64,000 nucleotides of DNA from UBA6627 sp965248675 (GCA_965248675.1 CBDFJZ010000008.1:186001-250000), one strand, 5' to 3'; positions 1 to 9,401 are shown, counted from the stretch's first letter. Notes: a model not told the origin generated them from the sequence alone. A program made the numbers and translations.

Positions 1-108
1 GCAATGGCCGCCCAGATATCCGCGAACTAGGACTCAGGGCCCTCCGACCGCCTCCGAGCGGCACCCGCCACTTCCCGACCTAACCCGCGACGCCCGCGCG
101 TCCCCGAG

Positions 109-927
109 TCAATCCTGCTTCGTCGCGATGACGACGTGCGCCTGGATCTTGCCGTCGACCTCGCCCGCGCCGAAGCGGGCGGCGACGGCCTCGGTTGATC
201 TGGTGACGGCCTCCTCCAGGCGGGTCGGATCGCGTGCCTCGATCTCGTTGCGCAGCGGGGTGCCGGCGCAGAAGGCGACTGCCGCGTCGCGAGGCGACGG
301 CGCGACACTGCGGTGGGCGACGGTGTTCACGTCGATGTTGTCGAAGCCCGCCGCGTAGACGTCCTCGCGGATCGCGGTGACGTCGTGATAGCCGTGGGGG
401 GTACGACGGAGGAAGAGCGGCGGGTCGGAGGGGAACATGGCGGCGACGGCGTCGCTGATGAGCATGGGGATCTCGTTGTCCTCGATGCGGTCCCAGGTGT
501 TGAAGATGAGGCGACCGCCCGGCCTCAACACGCGGCGCGCCTCCTGGTAGGCGTCGACGCGATCGGGGAAGAACATGACACCGAACTGACAGACGACAGC
601 GTCGAACTCGGCACGGGCGAAGGGCAGGGTCATGGCGTCGGCGCGTCGCCAGTCGATGTTTGGCGCGTGCGTCTGGGTGGCGGCGTAGTCGAGCATGGCC
701 TGATTGAGATCGGTGGCCGTGACCGCGGCGGAAGGGAGGCGGCGGGAGAGGGTGCGGCTGACGACGCCGGTGCCGGCGGCGAGTTCGAGCACTCGCTCGG
801 TTGTCGCGGCGGCGACGAGCTCAGCGAGGTCGTTGGCGTAGGCCTCGAAGATGAGTGGCACGACGTAACGGTCGTACAACTCCGGGATCTCGCCGGAAAA
901 GACCATGTCGACCTGTTCGGCGCACAT
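109..927 (-). CDS. class I SAM-dependent methyltransferase
   Basis: Predicted cytosolic methyltransferase of about 272 residues; substrate unknown. The SAM-binding glycine motif (VLELAAGTG) lies near residues 46-54, followed by an acidic strand end (TDLNQAMLDYA) and a post-I motif with DAVVCQFGVMFF; 'RVLRPGGRLIFNTWD' is the usual UbiE/Methyltransf_11 signature. The open frame extends upstream to 1083, but the extra residues are low-complexity and would overlap the divergent SRPBCC gene; the ATG at 925-927 is chosen because homology-like sequence begins there. Transcribed divergently from the SRPBCC gene, so both promoters should lie between about 928 and 1020. Confidence 0.85.
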   Translation of the reverse strand: MCAEQVDMVFSGEIPELYDRYVVPLIFEAYANDLAELVAAATTERVLELAAGTGVVSRTLSRRLPSAAVTATDLNQAMLDYAATQTHAPNIDWRRADAMTLPFARAEFDAVVCQFGVMFFPDRVDAYQEARRVLRPGGRLIFNTWDRIEDNEIPMLISDAVAAMFPSDPPLFLRRTPHGYHDVTAIREDVYAAGFDNIDVNTVAHRSVAPSPRDAAVAFCAGTPLRNEIEARDPTRLEEAVTRSTEAVAARFGAGEVDGKIQAHVVIATKQD

Positions 928-1024
928 CGATGCGGGGCCTTTCGGTGGGATGTGTGGCAAGCCTCGTTGACGGTTTCGACGCGGCTCCAGAATATGCGCC
1001 GAAACGGAGTTGGGAAGGTTCGAG

Positions 1025-1448
1025 ATGCGCCTGGAGCACCGAATCGAGATTGAGGCGCCCGTTGAGGATGAATGGGCCGCCAACGAGGACGTCGAACGGT
1101 GGCCGGAGCTGACGCCCTCGATGGAGCGCGTGGAGCGCCTTGATGAGGGCGCGCTGGACGTGGGGAGTCGGGCGCGGGTTCAAGCAACCGCGGTTCCCTG
1201 CGGCGGAGTGGGTGGTGACCGCGCTCGACCGCGGCCGCAGCTTCAGCTGGGAGAGCCGCAACATCGGAATGCTGTCGGTGGCGACACACGTACTGGAGGC
1301 GAGCGACGACGGTGGCACGACGTTGACGCTGGTCGTCGAGATGTCGGGCCTCCCGGCCCGGGTCATGTGGCCGTTCATGCGCGGCACGGCCCGCCGCTTC
1401 ATGGAGCAAGAGGCCGCCGGCTTCAAGGCGTATTGCGAGCAAGGCTGA
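1025..1448 (+). pseudogene. SRPBCC (START/polyketide-cyclase-like) family gene, frameshifted
   Basis: Two frames together spell one SRPBCC ligand-binding protein of about 140 residues. The N-terminal frame starts at ATG 1025 (GGGAAGG ribosome site at 1012-1018) with 'HRIEIEAPVEDEWAANEDVERWPELTP'-type sequence cut at about codon 52; the second frame continues with KQPRFPAAEWVVTAL and the family-typical 'FSWESR', 'VATHVLEA' and 'LVVEMSGL' segments to the stop at 1448. Removing one T at 1179-1180 restores a continuous frame. The family binds hydrophobic ligands in a helix-grip fold; the ligand here is unknown. Either a recent pseudogene or a one-base sequence error. Confidence 0.7.
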
Positions 1449-1606
1449 TGCCGCGCCTCGTCGAGGAGGCCCTCGACGTAGGCGGCGATCGCGGCCGCCT
1501 CGACGGCGGTGATCCAGGCACGACGGCCGGCGTCATGCGGAAGGAAGACGAACGAGGCCGCGACGACAGCGCGAGCGCGGAGGCGCCTGGCGGCTAGACT
1601 CACGGC

Positions 1607-2302
1607 ATGTGTGGACGATTCACGCTCACCGAGACGAACACGCAGAAGCTGGCGCTGCAGCTCGGGATCGCGGAGGAGGCGATCACGGACGAGTACCGCC
1701 CGCGGTGGAACGTCGCGCCGACCGATCCGCACTGGGTGTTGCGGCTCAAACGCGAAGAGCGCGAGCTGCTGCCGGCGAAGTGGGGCCTGGTACCGTTCGG
1801 GTCGAAGGACGCGAAGCGGGCGTTTCGCGCGATCAACGCGCGGGCTGAGAGCCTGGAGCAGCGGCCGGCGTTTCGGAATGCGTGGCGACGGCATCGCCGC
1901 TGCGCGGTACCGGTGGACGGGTTCTTCGAATGGGTCGGGCCCAAGGAGGCGCGCCAGCCGGTGTGGTTCCACCGGCCGGATCACTCGGTGTTCCTGCTGG
2001 CGGGGCTGTACGAGTCGTGGCAGCCGGAGCCGGATCAATGGCAGCGGACGTTCACGATCATCACGACCGAACCGAACGAGCTCGTGCGCCCGATCCACGA
2101 CCGGATGCCGGTCGTGCTCCCAGCGGATGGCCTCGATGACTGGCTGTTCCAGGGGAACGAGGACCTCGAGGCGGCGCGCGCCTTCCTCCGGCCGGCGCCA
2201 GAGGACACGCTGGTCGCGACGCCGGTCTCGCCGCGCGTGAACTCCGTGAAGAACGACGACACAGGGTGCGTCGAGCCGGTGGAGTACGCGCTACCGGTCT
2301 GA
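1607..2302 (+). CDS. SOS response-associated peptidase (SRAP/YedK-HMCES family)
   Basis: 231-residue SRAP protein. The family forms a DNA-protein crosslink with abasic sites in single-stranded DNA through Cys2, shielding the lesion during replication. Visible signature residues: Cys2 (MCGRFTLTE start, which requires Met1 removal), Asn77 in INARAES, Glu108 in DGFFEW and His164 in IHDRMP, all of which match the known active-site set. Length is normal for the family. Stands alone between a broken SRPBCC gene and an amidoligase remnant; no LexA box was identified. High confidence. Confidence 0.95.
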   Translation: MCGRFTLTETNTQKLALQLGIAEEAITDEYRPRWNVAPTDPHWVLRLKREERELLPAKWGLVPFGSKDAKRAFRAINARAESLEQRPAFRNAWRRHRRCAVPVDGFFEWVGPKEARQPVWFHRPDHSVFLLAGLYESWQPEPDQWQRTFTIITTEPNELVRPIHDRMPVVLPADGLDDWLFQGNEDLEAARAFLRPAPEDTLVATPVSPRVNSVKNDDTGCVEPVEYALPV

Positions 2303-2321
2303 GCGTCTCCGAGAGCCAGCG

Positions 2322-2735
2322 TCAGTCGTCCTCGCCCTCGATCTCGACGTAGACGGATTCGCCGCCGCTCTCGTCGAAGCGGGTGATGCCAGCAGGCTCC
2401 CGTTCCGATAGGTTTCGGTCGCGGTCGACCCGTTCTGGCCGAGTGGTCGTGGTGGCGTCGGTGGCCTCGGTGAAGCCGGGCGCGAGCGGGATCGGCGGAA
2501 TGGCGAACTCGGCCTCGCGACCGTCGCTGGTCAAGGCGAGGGCGGAGGAGAGGCGGTAGGCGTTCGGGTCGCCCGGGTCGATGCGATACTCGGGCGCGGC
2601 GGCGTGGAGGAGCGGGCGAAAATCGACGGCCTCGGTACCCGCGCGGACGATGAACTCGTGCTCGACGCCGACGAGCACCTCGCCGGCTGGGACGTCGGGC
2701 TCCGAGCGCGCGGGACGCCGGACGAGCGTGACCAT
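2322..2735 (-). pseudogene. N-terminal remnant of an amidoligase / glutamate-cysteine-ligase-like protein
   Basis: About 137 residues from ATG 2735. Residues about 15-80 resemble the start of carboxylate-amine ligases of the GCS2/amidoligase group: 'VGVEHEF', then VDFRPLLH, then DPGDPNAYRLSS and a 'TSDGREAEFAIPP' segment. The family is normally 300-400 residues, and only 20 bp separate this stop from the SRAP gene, so the catalytic C-terminal part is absent. The last 50 residues are low-complexity, acidic and unlike the family. It may be a decayed gene or a small independent protein. Family assignment is from motif recall only. Confidence 0.45.
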
Positions 2736-2822
2736 CACTTGCCCCCGTCCCGCTGAGCCGGCGTTCGCGGCGAACGATACCATCGGCCTCCGGTTTCGAG
2801 CGCCGCAGGCGGAGGTGTGGTG

Positions 2823-3713
2823 ATGACGACGTACAGTCGACAGCCCGTCATCATCGAGGCGTCGCTGAACGGCGGCACGCAGAAGTCGACGAACCCGAGC
2901 GTGCCAAGGACGCCGGCCGAGGTCATCGAGGACGCGCTGCGCTGCATCGACGCAGGCGCGACGATGGTGCACAACCACACGGACGACCCGGTGGCGGGCG
3001 GATCAGGCGTCCACGACCCGGCGCCCTACCTCGAGGCGTGGCGTCCGATCCTCGAGGCGCGGCCGGGGACGCTGCTGTTCCCAACGGCGCCCGTCGGGCA
3101 GCCCGTGCCGGTCGAGGACCGCTACTCGCACGTGGTGGCGCTCGCCGAGGCGGGGGTGCTGGCGCAGGCGCCCGTCGACCCTGGATCGACGAACATCGGG
3201 CGGTCCGGCGCGGACGGGCTGCCGCCAGACAGCGACGGTGTATACTCGAACAACTTCAGCGACTCGCGTTGGATGGTAGAGCTGTGCCGGCGGCTCGAGA
3301 TCGGGATCAGCTTCTCCGTGTTCGAGCCGGGGTTTCTGCGCTTCATCGTCGCCTACTACCGCGCGGGACAGCTCCCACCCGGCGTGATGGTCAAGCTCTA
3401 CTTCGGCACCGACCCGCTGCTGTTCGGGCTGCCGCCGACCGTCCCCAGCCTCGAGGCGTATCTACAGCTCCTCGATGGGACCGGGCTGCCGTGGCTGGTT
3501 TCGGCGATCGGCGGTGATGTGGTTGGCTGCGGGCTCGCCGAGGCGGCGCTCGAACGCGGCGGGTACCTGCAGGTCGGCCTCGAGCCGTTCACGGGCGAGC
3601 GGCAGCCGACGAACCTCGAACTGGTCGAGGAGGCGGTCGCGCTGGCCGAGCGGGCCGGCAGGACAGTGGCGACGGCGGACGAGGCGGCGGCGATCCTCGG
3701 GATCAAGCGGTAG
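2823..3713 (+). CDS. BKACE family (DUF849) 3-keto-5-aminohexanoate cleavage-like protein
   Basis: 297-residue beta-keto acid cleavage enzyme (DUF849), a zinc-dependent TIM barrel that condenses a beta-keto acid with acetyl-CoA, giving acetoacetate and a new acyl-CoA. Visible marks are the N-terminal 'IIEASLNGG', the metal-binding HNHTDD segment near residues 46-51, 'PTAPVG' and the C-terminal GLEPFTGERQPTNLELVE motif. The ATG at 2823 is preferred over GTG 2817 because GGAGG at 2811-2815 sits 7 bases upstream. It is followed after 11 bp by an alpha/beta hydrolase, probably co-transcribed. The actual keto acid cannot be read from sequence. Confidence 0.9.
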   Translation: MTTYSRQPVIIEASLNGGTQKSTNPSVPRTPAEVIEDALRCIDAGATMVHNHTDDPVAGGSGVHDPAPYLEAWRPILEARPGTLLFPTAPVGQPVPVEDRYSHVVALAEAGVLAQAPVDPGSTNIGRSGADGLPPDSDGVYSNNFSDSRWMVELCRRLEIGISFSVFEPGFLRFIVAYYRAGQLPPGVMVKLYFGTDPLLFGLPPTVPSLEAYLQLLDGTGLPWLVSAIGGDVVGCGLAEAALERGGYLQVGLEPFTGERQPTNLELVEEAVALAERAGRTVATADEAAAILGIKR

Positions 3714-3724
3714 GCGGCGGCGAA

Positions 3725-4540
3725 ATGACGGTCGAACAGGGCTTCGTGCAGGCAGGCGACGTGCGGCTCGAGTACTTCGAAGCGGGCCCCGCGGGCGGAC
3801 CGACGCTGGTGCTTCAGCACGGGGCGGGAAGCTCGGCGCGGATCTGGGACACGGTGCAACGCCTGCTCGCGGACGAGGGTTTCCATAGCTACGCCGTGGG
3901 TACGCGCGGCGCCGGCGGGTCCGACCACACGCCCAACGACGAGGACTACGCGCCCTCGAACTACGCGGTCGATCTGATGGCGGCGATCGACGCGCTGGGG
4001 ATCGGGCGGTTCACGCTGGTCGGGCACTCGCTGGGCACGATCACGGCCAGCTACATCGCCCGCGACCACCGCGAGCGCCTCGAGGCCCTTGTGCAGATGG
4101 CCGGACCGGCGCCCGACCGGGAGGGCCCGAGGCAACCGGCCACGCCTTCGATTGGACGGGCCGGCGGCGGGTACCGGGCCGCCGCAGGGGATGAGCTGGA
4201 GCACTGGCGGTCGCAGCACCTGGGGCTGTCGGACGAGGTGCGTGACCAGCTGCGGCGGGACATCGACCACAACCCGGAGCAGCGGCGGCGCGGTCAGAGC
4301 GCGCCGTGGCCGGGCGCCGCTGAGGTAGCGTCGACGCTCGAGATCCCGACGCTGGTGTTGCTGGGGGACGCCGACGACGTGGTGCCGCCGGAGAAACCGC
4401 TGCGCTATTACCTCGGGCTGCCGGAGGCGGTGCGGCACTTGCACGTGCTGCACGGCGTGGGGCACTACCCGAACGCGCAGGCGCCGCAGCGCGTGGCGCG
4501 CGTGCTGCGGCGGTTCGTGCAGGCACAGACCGGCGAGTAG
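3725..4540 (+). CDS. alpha/beta hydrolase
   Basis: 271-residue alpha/beta hydrolase. The oxyanion-side HGAGSSARIWD motif is near residue 32, the nucleophile elbow GHSLG puts Ser102 in the active site, and the C-terminal 'LLGDADDVVP' and GVGHYPN segments supply the Asp and His of the triad. It lies 11 bp after the BKACE gene on the same strand, which suggests hydrolysis of a product or ester in the same degradative route; the substrate is not predictable. The Ldh-family gene downstream is convergent. Confidence 0.9.
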   Translation: MTVEQGFVQAGDVRLEYFEAGPAGGPTLVLQHGAGSSARIWDTVQRLLADEGFHSYAVGTRGAGGSDHTPNDEDYAPSNYAVDLMAAIDALGIGRFTLVGHSLGTITASYIARDHRERLEALVQMAGPAPDREGPRQPATPSIGRAGGGYRAAAGDELEHWRSQHLGLSDEVRDQLRRDIDHNPEQRRRGQSAPWPGAAEVASTLEIPTLVLLGDADDVVPPEKPLRYYLGLPEAVRHLHVLHGVGHYPNAQAPQRVARVLRRFVQAQTGE

Positions 4541-4685
4541 CAGCGGGCGCGTCCGGGCTCGATCTGGCGCGGCGCGCGAACACCTTCACATTCCACTCCC
4601 GTTTCGGTCCGGGAGGTCGGTTCACAACGGCACGATGAGACCGCACGCACCTGCCAGCCAGGCGATGCCGGGAGCCGCGTCTCCG

Positions 4686-5768
4686 CTACAGGTCAGGCAG
4701 CCGGTTTGGGATGCCGAGCTCCGCGGTGATCGCCGCGAACCACTCGATCACCTCGGGGTGGTACGGGATGCCGCGTTCGAGGCGCTCCGCCTCTTCCTCG
4801 TGCTCCGGCAGACCGGCGTAGTAGACGCGGTCATGGCCGGGCGCCGTGGGGGCCTCGCGAATGCGCTTGAGGTAGGCGTCCATGTCGTCCTTGAACGGCT
4901 CGAGGTCCGTGAAGGCGTCGATCCGGTAGGCGAGGAAGTGGTGTGCCGAACCAGCGCGCCGGTCGGGTCCGGCGCCGCCGCCCGCGAGCACCGAGGTGAG
5001 CACCTCGACGATGACGGCGAGGCCGAAGCCCTTGTGCGATCCGATCTCGCGGGTGCCGCCGAGCGGGAGCATCAGGAAGCCCTCGGGGAGCGGCTCCTCC
5101 TCCATGATCGGATCGCCGTCGGGGCCGGAAACCCAGGCGGGCAGAATGTCCTTCCCGAGGCGCTGCGCGAGGCGAACCTTGTTGCCGGCGACCGAGGACA
5201 TCGAGGCGTCGAAGATGAACGGCGCCTCGTTCCGCGCCGGGATCGCGACGCCGATCGGGTTGAGGCCGATCAGCGCCTCCGCGCCGAAGGTCGGTGTCAC
5301 GGAGACGCCGCCGGCGGTCATCGACACGCCGATCATGTCGTGCTCCAGCGCCATGGCGGCGGTGTAGGCGGCGGCGCCGTAGTGGCCGCCTCGGTAGACG
5401 GTGACCGCGCCGACGCCGTACTCGCGGGCTCGCTCGATGGCGATCCGCATGCCCTCGGGACCGATCACGCCGCCGTGGGCGCCGTCGGAGTCGATCGTGG
5501 CGACGGCGGCGGCCTCGTGGGTGATCTTCCATTTCGGGTCGAGGTTGATCCGGCCCTCGCGGATACCATCCACGTAGACGCGGAGCATGTTCGATACGCC
5601 GTGCGAATCGATGCCGCGCGTGTCGGCGTAGAGGAGGACGTCGGTGGACTGGCGCGCGTGATCGTCGGGCATGCCGAGCGCGGTGAAGATGTCGTGGACG
5701 GTCTGGCGCATCGCGTCTGGCTCGACGCGGATCGCTTCGTCCTCGGGCACGTGGAACTGTTCGAGCAT
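4686..5768 (-). CDS. Ldh family oxidoreductase (malate/L-lactate/ureidoglycolate dehydrogenase type)
   Basis: 360-residue NAD(P)-dependent 2-hydroxyacid dehydrogenase of the non-Rossmann Ldh_2 family. The diagnostic catalytic segment RGIDSHGVSNMLRVY places His56, and the nucleotide-binding region shows 'VTVYRGGHYGAAAYTAAMA' and 'FIFDASMSSVAGNKV'. Length is typical. It lies 108 bp downstream of the two-domain CoA transferase on the same strand and so may be the last gene of the minus-strand catabolic run. Whether the acid is lactate, malate, sulfolactate or another cannot be decided here. Confidence 0.9.
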   Translation of the reverse strand: MLEQFHVPEDEAIRVEPDAMRQTVHDIFTALGMPDDHARQSTDVLLYADTRGIDSHGVSNMLRVYVDGIREGRINLDPKWKITHEAAAVATIDSDGAHGGVIGPEGMRIAIERAREYGVGAVTVYRGGHYGAAAYTAAMALEHDMIGVSMTAGGVSVTPTFGAEALIGLNPIGVAIPARNEAPFIFDASMSSVAGNKVRLAQRLGKDILPAWVSGPDGDPIMEEEPLPEGFLMLPLGGTREIGSHKGFGLAVIVEVLTSVLAGGGAGPDRRAGSAHHFLAYRIDAFTDLEPFKDDMDAYLKRIREAPTAPGHDRVYYAGLPEHEEEAERLERGIPYHPEVIEWFAAITAELGIPNRLPDL

Positions 5769-5876
5769 CGGCGTCCTCCCCGACGCGCACGATACAGCGC
5801 GAATCGCGGAGGAACTGTCGGTCAGGGGACAGAGACGGCGCGTCCCGCCCTCGGGCAGAGCGCTCAGCGGAGAGCG

Positions 5877-8381
5877 TCAGGTGAGGACACCGGCGACCGC
5901 GTATTCGCGGAGCGTGGCCTCGTCGACCCCGAGCAGCTCGCCGAGCACATAGTCGTTGTGCTCGCCGAGGCAAGGCGCCGAGGAGTGCAGCATCTCGCGC
6001 TTGGCCGAGAAGTGCGTCGCCAGGCCGTCGTGCACGACGTGGCCGCTGGCGGTGTGCGGCATGACCTGGAAGAACTCGCGCGCGGCGAGCTGCGGATCCG
6101 CGTGCAGATCGCTCATCCGCTGGACGACCGATGCGGGGACGCCCGCCTCGACGAGCTGCGCTTCGAGCTCGCGGCCTTCGTGCCTCGCAGTCCACGCGCA
6201 CAGCGCCTCGTCGATGGCGTCAGACTGGGCCTGGCGCGCCTCGAGTGCGTCGAGCGAGGAGTCAGCAAAGGCGTCGAGCGGCGCGACGTCGCGCAAGGCG
6301 CGCCACTGCTGCGCGGTCTCGACGGCGATCGCGATGTAGCGCTCCGTGCCGGCGGTTGGGTAGACGCCGTGCGGCCCCGCGGTCCTCGAGGCGTGGCCGG
6401 CGGCGGCGGCCGTGCGGCCGTTGACCGTCTGGTCGAGGATCAGCGGCTCGATGAAGTGCATGGCGGCCTCGACCTGGGAGAGGTCGATGTGCTGTCCGAG
6501 GCCGCTGCGCCGCCGTTCGAGCACGGCCGCGGCGAGGACCGGGACGGCGAAGCGGGGGGTGATCACGTCCGTGTAGGGGCCGCTCGGACCGATCGGCGGG
6601 CGATCGGGCCAGGCGGTCAGGTGCTGTAGACCGGAGAGGGCGGCGCCGTGGCCACCGTAGCCGCCGTAGTGCGCGAGCGGCCCGGTCTGGCCAAGCAGAC
6701 AGGTGCTGAGCATGATCAGCTCTGGCCGCTCCGCGGCGAGCGTTTCGTAGTCGAGGCCGAAGCGTTGTATCGTGCCGGGCGTGAAGCTCTCGACGACGAC
6801 GTCTGCCCAGTCCACGAGCCGGCGCGCGAGCTGGAGCCCGTCGTCGGTCGCGAGGTTGAGCGTGACGCCGAGCTTCGAGCTGTTGACGTTGTTCGACCAG
6901 CAGCTCTGATCGAGGTCGAAGCGGTCGCCGGGGAACGGCGGGAGGCCGCGGCAGATGTCGATATGGGTCGTCGACTCGACGCGGACGACGGTCGCGCTGT
7001 GGTCAGCGAGTGCCTTCGCCGTCATCGGGCCCGCGGCGACCCAGGTGAAGTCGGCGACCTTGATGCCCTCGAACGCCTCGCCGAGGCGATCGGCCTCGGC
7101 TGCCGGCGGTGTTGAAACCGGCCATGGCGCGGAGCGCCACGGCTCATCGCCACCAGCGTCGTCGAGGGCGGGCGCGGTGCGTACCGGCGCGAATGGCGTA
7201 CGGGAGAGGCGTGCCGTCGGGCCGGGGTGGACGGTGTCGCCGACGGTCTGCCAGTAGTCGCGGGCCTGGAACTGCGGCTCCGCGAGGAGATCGGCGGTTG
7301 AGTAGATCGGCGCGAGGCGGATGCGGTGTTTCGCGGCCCAGGGGAACAGTTCCGCCCTCGTGCGAGCCGCGACGAAGCGCAGCGCGACGTCGCGCGCGGC
7401 GGAGGCCAGCGAGTAATCCAGCGACCGCGATCCCGCTCGCGTTGCCCAGCCACCCGCATCGATGTCGACCAGTTCGGGCGGGACGTCGAGCTCCTCGGCG
7501 AAGCCGTCCCCGACCTCCTCCCGGATCGCCTGGAGCACCTGACCGAGGATCCGCGGCTGGAAGACGGTGTTCACCCAGCCGTCGGCGCAGCGGATCGGGG
7601 GCCCCTCTCCGGCCGCCCGCAGCTCGGCCTCGGCGCGGTCGTCGCCACCACCCGGAGGCTCGCGGCCGGTGGCCGGCGGGTACTGGGTGCCGTTCATCAG
7701 CGTCCAGATCATCACCTCGGTCATGGAGGTGTCGAGGTGCTGGCCGAGCCCGGACAGCTCGCGCTCGTTGAGCGCGATGATGACGTCCGCGGCCGCCTGC
7801 GCCCCGGCGTGGAACGCGGCCTGCGGATAACCGAGCGGCAGCGGCGGCCGGTCGCGGTCACCCTGGAGCGAAAGACGGCCGCAGGCCGCCTCAATCGTCA
7901 GCTCCGAGGCCGGCCATGCCGCCTTCGGCCCGACGGAACCGAACGGGGTGACAGACACGTAGATCAGACGCGGGTTGATCGCGCGAAGGCCCTCGTCGCC
8001 GAGTCCACGATCCTCGAGGAAGCCAGGGTCGAACGACTCGACGAGCACGTCGGCGTCGCGCGCGAGGTCCACCAGCCGGTCGCGATCGTCGAGCTGATCG
8101 AGGTCGAGCACGAGGCTGCGCTTGCCGGCGCCGACGGCGGCCCAGTAGAGCGACCGCGGGGCGTCGCCATCCCTCGTCGTGTCCTTCGGGGCGTCGGGGC
8201 GCTCGTCGAATGGGGCGAGGCGGCGGGCTCGGGCGCCCTCGGGCGGCTCGATCTTTAGCACGTCAGCGCCGAGGTCGGCGAGCATCCGCCCGGCGAACTC
8301 GGCGCGCTCGGTCGCCAGATCGAGCACGCGGATGCCCTCGAGTGGTCCGGTGGGCTGGAGCTCGAAACCTGAGGCCGCCAT
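5877..8381 (-). CDS. two-domain CaiB/BaiF (family III) CoA transferase
   Basis: 834-residue fusion of two family III CoA-transferase domains. Domain 1 (about 13-400) starts 'GIRVLDLATERAEFAGRMLADLGADVLKIEPPEG' and domain 2 (about 440-825) starts 'GIKVADFTWVAAGPMTAKALADHSA'. Domain 2 keeps an Asp in the GPYTDVITP segment where the aspartyl-CoA-forming residue is expected; at the equivalent place domain 1 reads GYPQAAFHAG with no Asp, so domain 1 may be structural (inference, no alignment run). Family members move CoA between carboxylic acids without energy loss. The NHL gene ends 6 bp upstream, so the two are probably co-transcribed. Confidence 0.9.
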   Translation of the reverse strand: MAASGFELQPTGPLEGIRVLDLATERAEFAGRMLADLGADVLKIEPPEGARARRLAPFDERPDAPKDTTRDGDAPRSLYWAAVGAGKRSLVLDLDQLDDRDRLVDLARDADVLVESFDPGFLEDRGLGDEGLRAINPRLIYVSVTPFGSVGPKAAWPASELTIEAACGRLSLQGDRDRPPLPLGYPQAAFHAGAQAAADVIIALNERELSGLGQHLDTSMTEVMIWTLMNGTQYPPATGREPPGGGDDRAEAELRAAGEGPPIRCADGWVNTVFQPRILGQVLQAIREEVGDGFAEELDVPPELVDIDAGGWATRAGSRSLDYSLASAARDVALRFVAARTRAELFPWAAKHRIRLAPIYSTADLLAEPQFQARDYWQTVGDTVHPGPTARLSRTPFAPVRTAPALDDAGGDEPWRSAPWPVSTPPAAEADRLGEAFEGIKVADFTWVAAGPMTAKALADHSATVVRVESTTHIDICRGLPPFPGDRFDLDQSCWSNNVNSSKLGVTLNLATDDGLQLARRLVDWADVVVESFTPGTIQRFGLDYETLAAERPELIMLSTCLLGQTGPLAHYGGYGGHGAALSGLQHLTAWPDRPPIGPSGPYTDVITPRFAVPVLAAAVLERRRSGLGQHIDLSQVEAAMHFIEPLILDQTVNGRTAAAAGHASRTAGPHGVYPTAGTERYIAIAVETAQQWRALRDVAPLDAFADSSLDALEARQAQSDAIDEALCAWTARHEGRELEAQLVEAGVPASVVQRMSDLHADPQLAAREFFQVMPHTASGHVVHDGLATHFSAKREMLHSSAPCLGEHNDYVLGELLGVDEATLREYAVAGVLT

Positions 8382-8387
8382 CGGACG

Positions 8388-9401
8388 CTAGCCCGAGGTG
8401 CGCCGCCACTTGCGGAGGCTGACCATCTCCCGAGGCGGGTTCTCGTGGCGGCCGACCTCGACGTAGCTGACCTCGGCGACGTAGATGTCGCCGCGGGAGT
8501 CGACGGCGACGGCGTGTGGCCAGAGGAACTGGTCGGGGTGCTCGCCAGGAAGCGGGGCGCCGATGCGGGTGATCAGCTCGCCGTCGAGGTCATAGATCGA
8601 GACGCGGTGACCGAGGCCGGGGACGCCCTTCTGGACCGGCGGCGGACCCTGTTCGGCGACGTAGACGCCTTTGTCCTCGCCGCGGCCGGTCCAAACGGCG
8701 ACGGCGTGGTGGACGTGCCAGGTCTTCCGATGCTCGCCCTCGAGCGAGAAGGTCTGGACGCGGTGGTTCTCGCGGTCGCAGACGATGACCCCGTCGTCGC
8801 CGAACATGGCGATGTTGTGCGGCAGGCTGAATTCGCCGTCGTCGGCGCCAGGCTCGCCCCACGACAGTTTGAGGTTGCCGTCGGCGTCGTAGCGGTGGAC
8901 GCGCGAGTTGTTGTAGCCGTCGGAGATGAAGACGTCGCCGGTGGCCGGGTCGACGGTGACGTCGGTTGGGCGGTTGAACGGTTCGCCACCCTGGACCTCG
9001 GAGGCGACGCCGGTGCCGATGACCATCAGCTCCTCGCCGCTCTTCGTGGTCTTGTGGATCTTGTTGTCGACGACGTCGACGAGCCAGAGGTTCTCCTCGT
9101 GATCGACGCGGATCGCGTGCGCCCACATGAAGCGGTTGCCGGGCCAGGTGACCATCGGGTTGCCGTAGGGATCGATGATGTCGACGGTGCCAGTGTACGG
9201 GTCGTCGTTGCCCCAGCAATCGATCATGTTGCCGTCCGGGTCGAAGACCACGACGGGCATGTTGCCGCGACTGAAGACGTAGACGTTGTCGTCGCCGTCG
9301 ACGGCGACCGCGGTGGCCTCGCGGAAGTAGAAGCCGTGGGGGATCTTCGCCCAGCCAGCGACGGCCTCGTAGGTGGTGTTCGCGGTCGGGGTGCCGGGCA
9401 T
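8388..9401 (-). CDS. NHL-repeat beta-propeller protein
   Basis: 337-residue protein made of NHL/6-bladed propeller repeats: repeated 'VAVDGDDNVYVFSRG', 'IRVDHEENLWLVDV', 'VTVDPATGDVFISDGYNNSRV', 'IAMFGDDGVIVCDRENHRVQTF' and 'VAVDSRGDIYVAEV' blades at roughly 45-60 residue spacing. It resembles peptidyl-alpha-hydroxyglycine alpha-amidating lyase-like propellers that accompany catabolic clusters in related bacteria. No signal peptide is visible, so it is probably cytosolic. Lies 6 bp upstream of the double CoA transferase and 107 bp downstream of the CoA-transferase pair, all on the minus strand. Biochemical role unknown. Confidence 0.8.
   Translation of the reverse strand: MPGTPTANTTYEAVAGWAKIPHGFYFREATAVAVDGDDNVYVFSRGNMPVVVFDPDGNMIDCWGNDDPYTGTVDIIDPYGNPMVTWPGNRFMWAHAIRVDHEENLWLVDVVDNKIHKTTKSGEELMVIGTGVASEVQGGEPFNRPTDVTVDPATGDVFISDGYNNSRVHRYDADGNLKLSWGEPGADDGEFSLPHNIAMFGDDGVIVCDRENHRVQTFSLEGEHRKTWHVHHAVAVWTGRGEDKGVYVAEQGPPPVQKGVPGLGHRVSIYDLDGELITRIGAPLPGEHPDQFLWPHAVAVDSRGDIYVAEVSYVEVGRHENPPREMVSLRKWRRTSG

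Noticed and set aside
2817..2825. GTG 2817 as start of the BKACE gene
   Set aside because: ATG 2823 has better spacing to GGAGG at 2811-2815.
4635..6629. Long plus-strand open frame (664 codons) over the Ldh and CoA-transferase genes
   Set aside because: Val/Arg/Asp-rich, no domain, lies antisense to two well-recognised enzymes; a GC-skew shadow.
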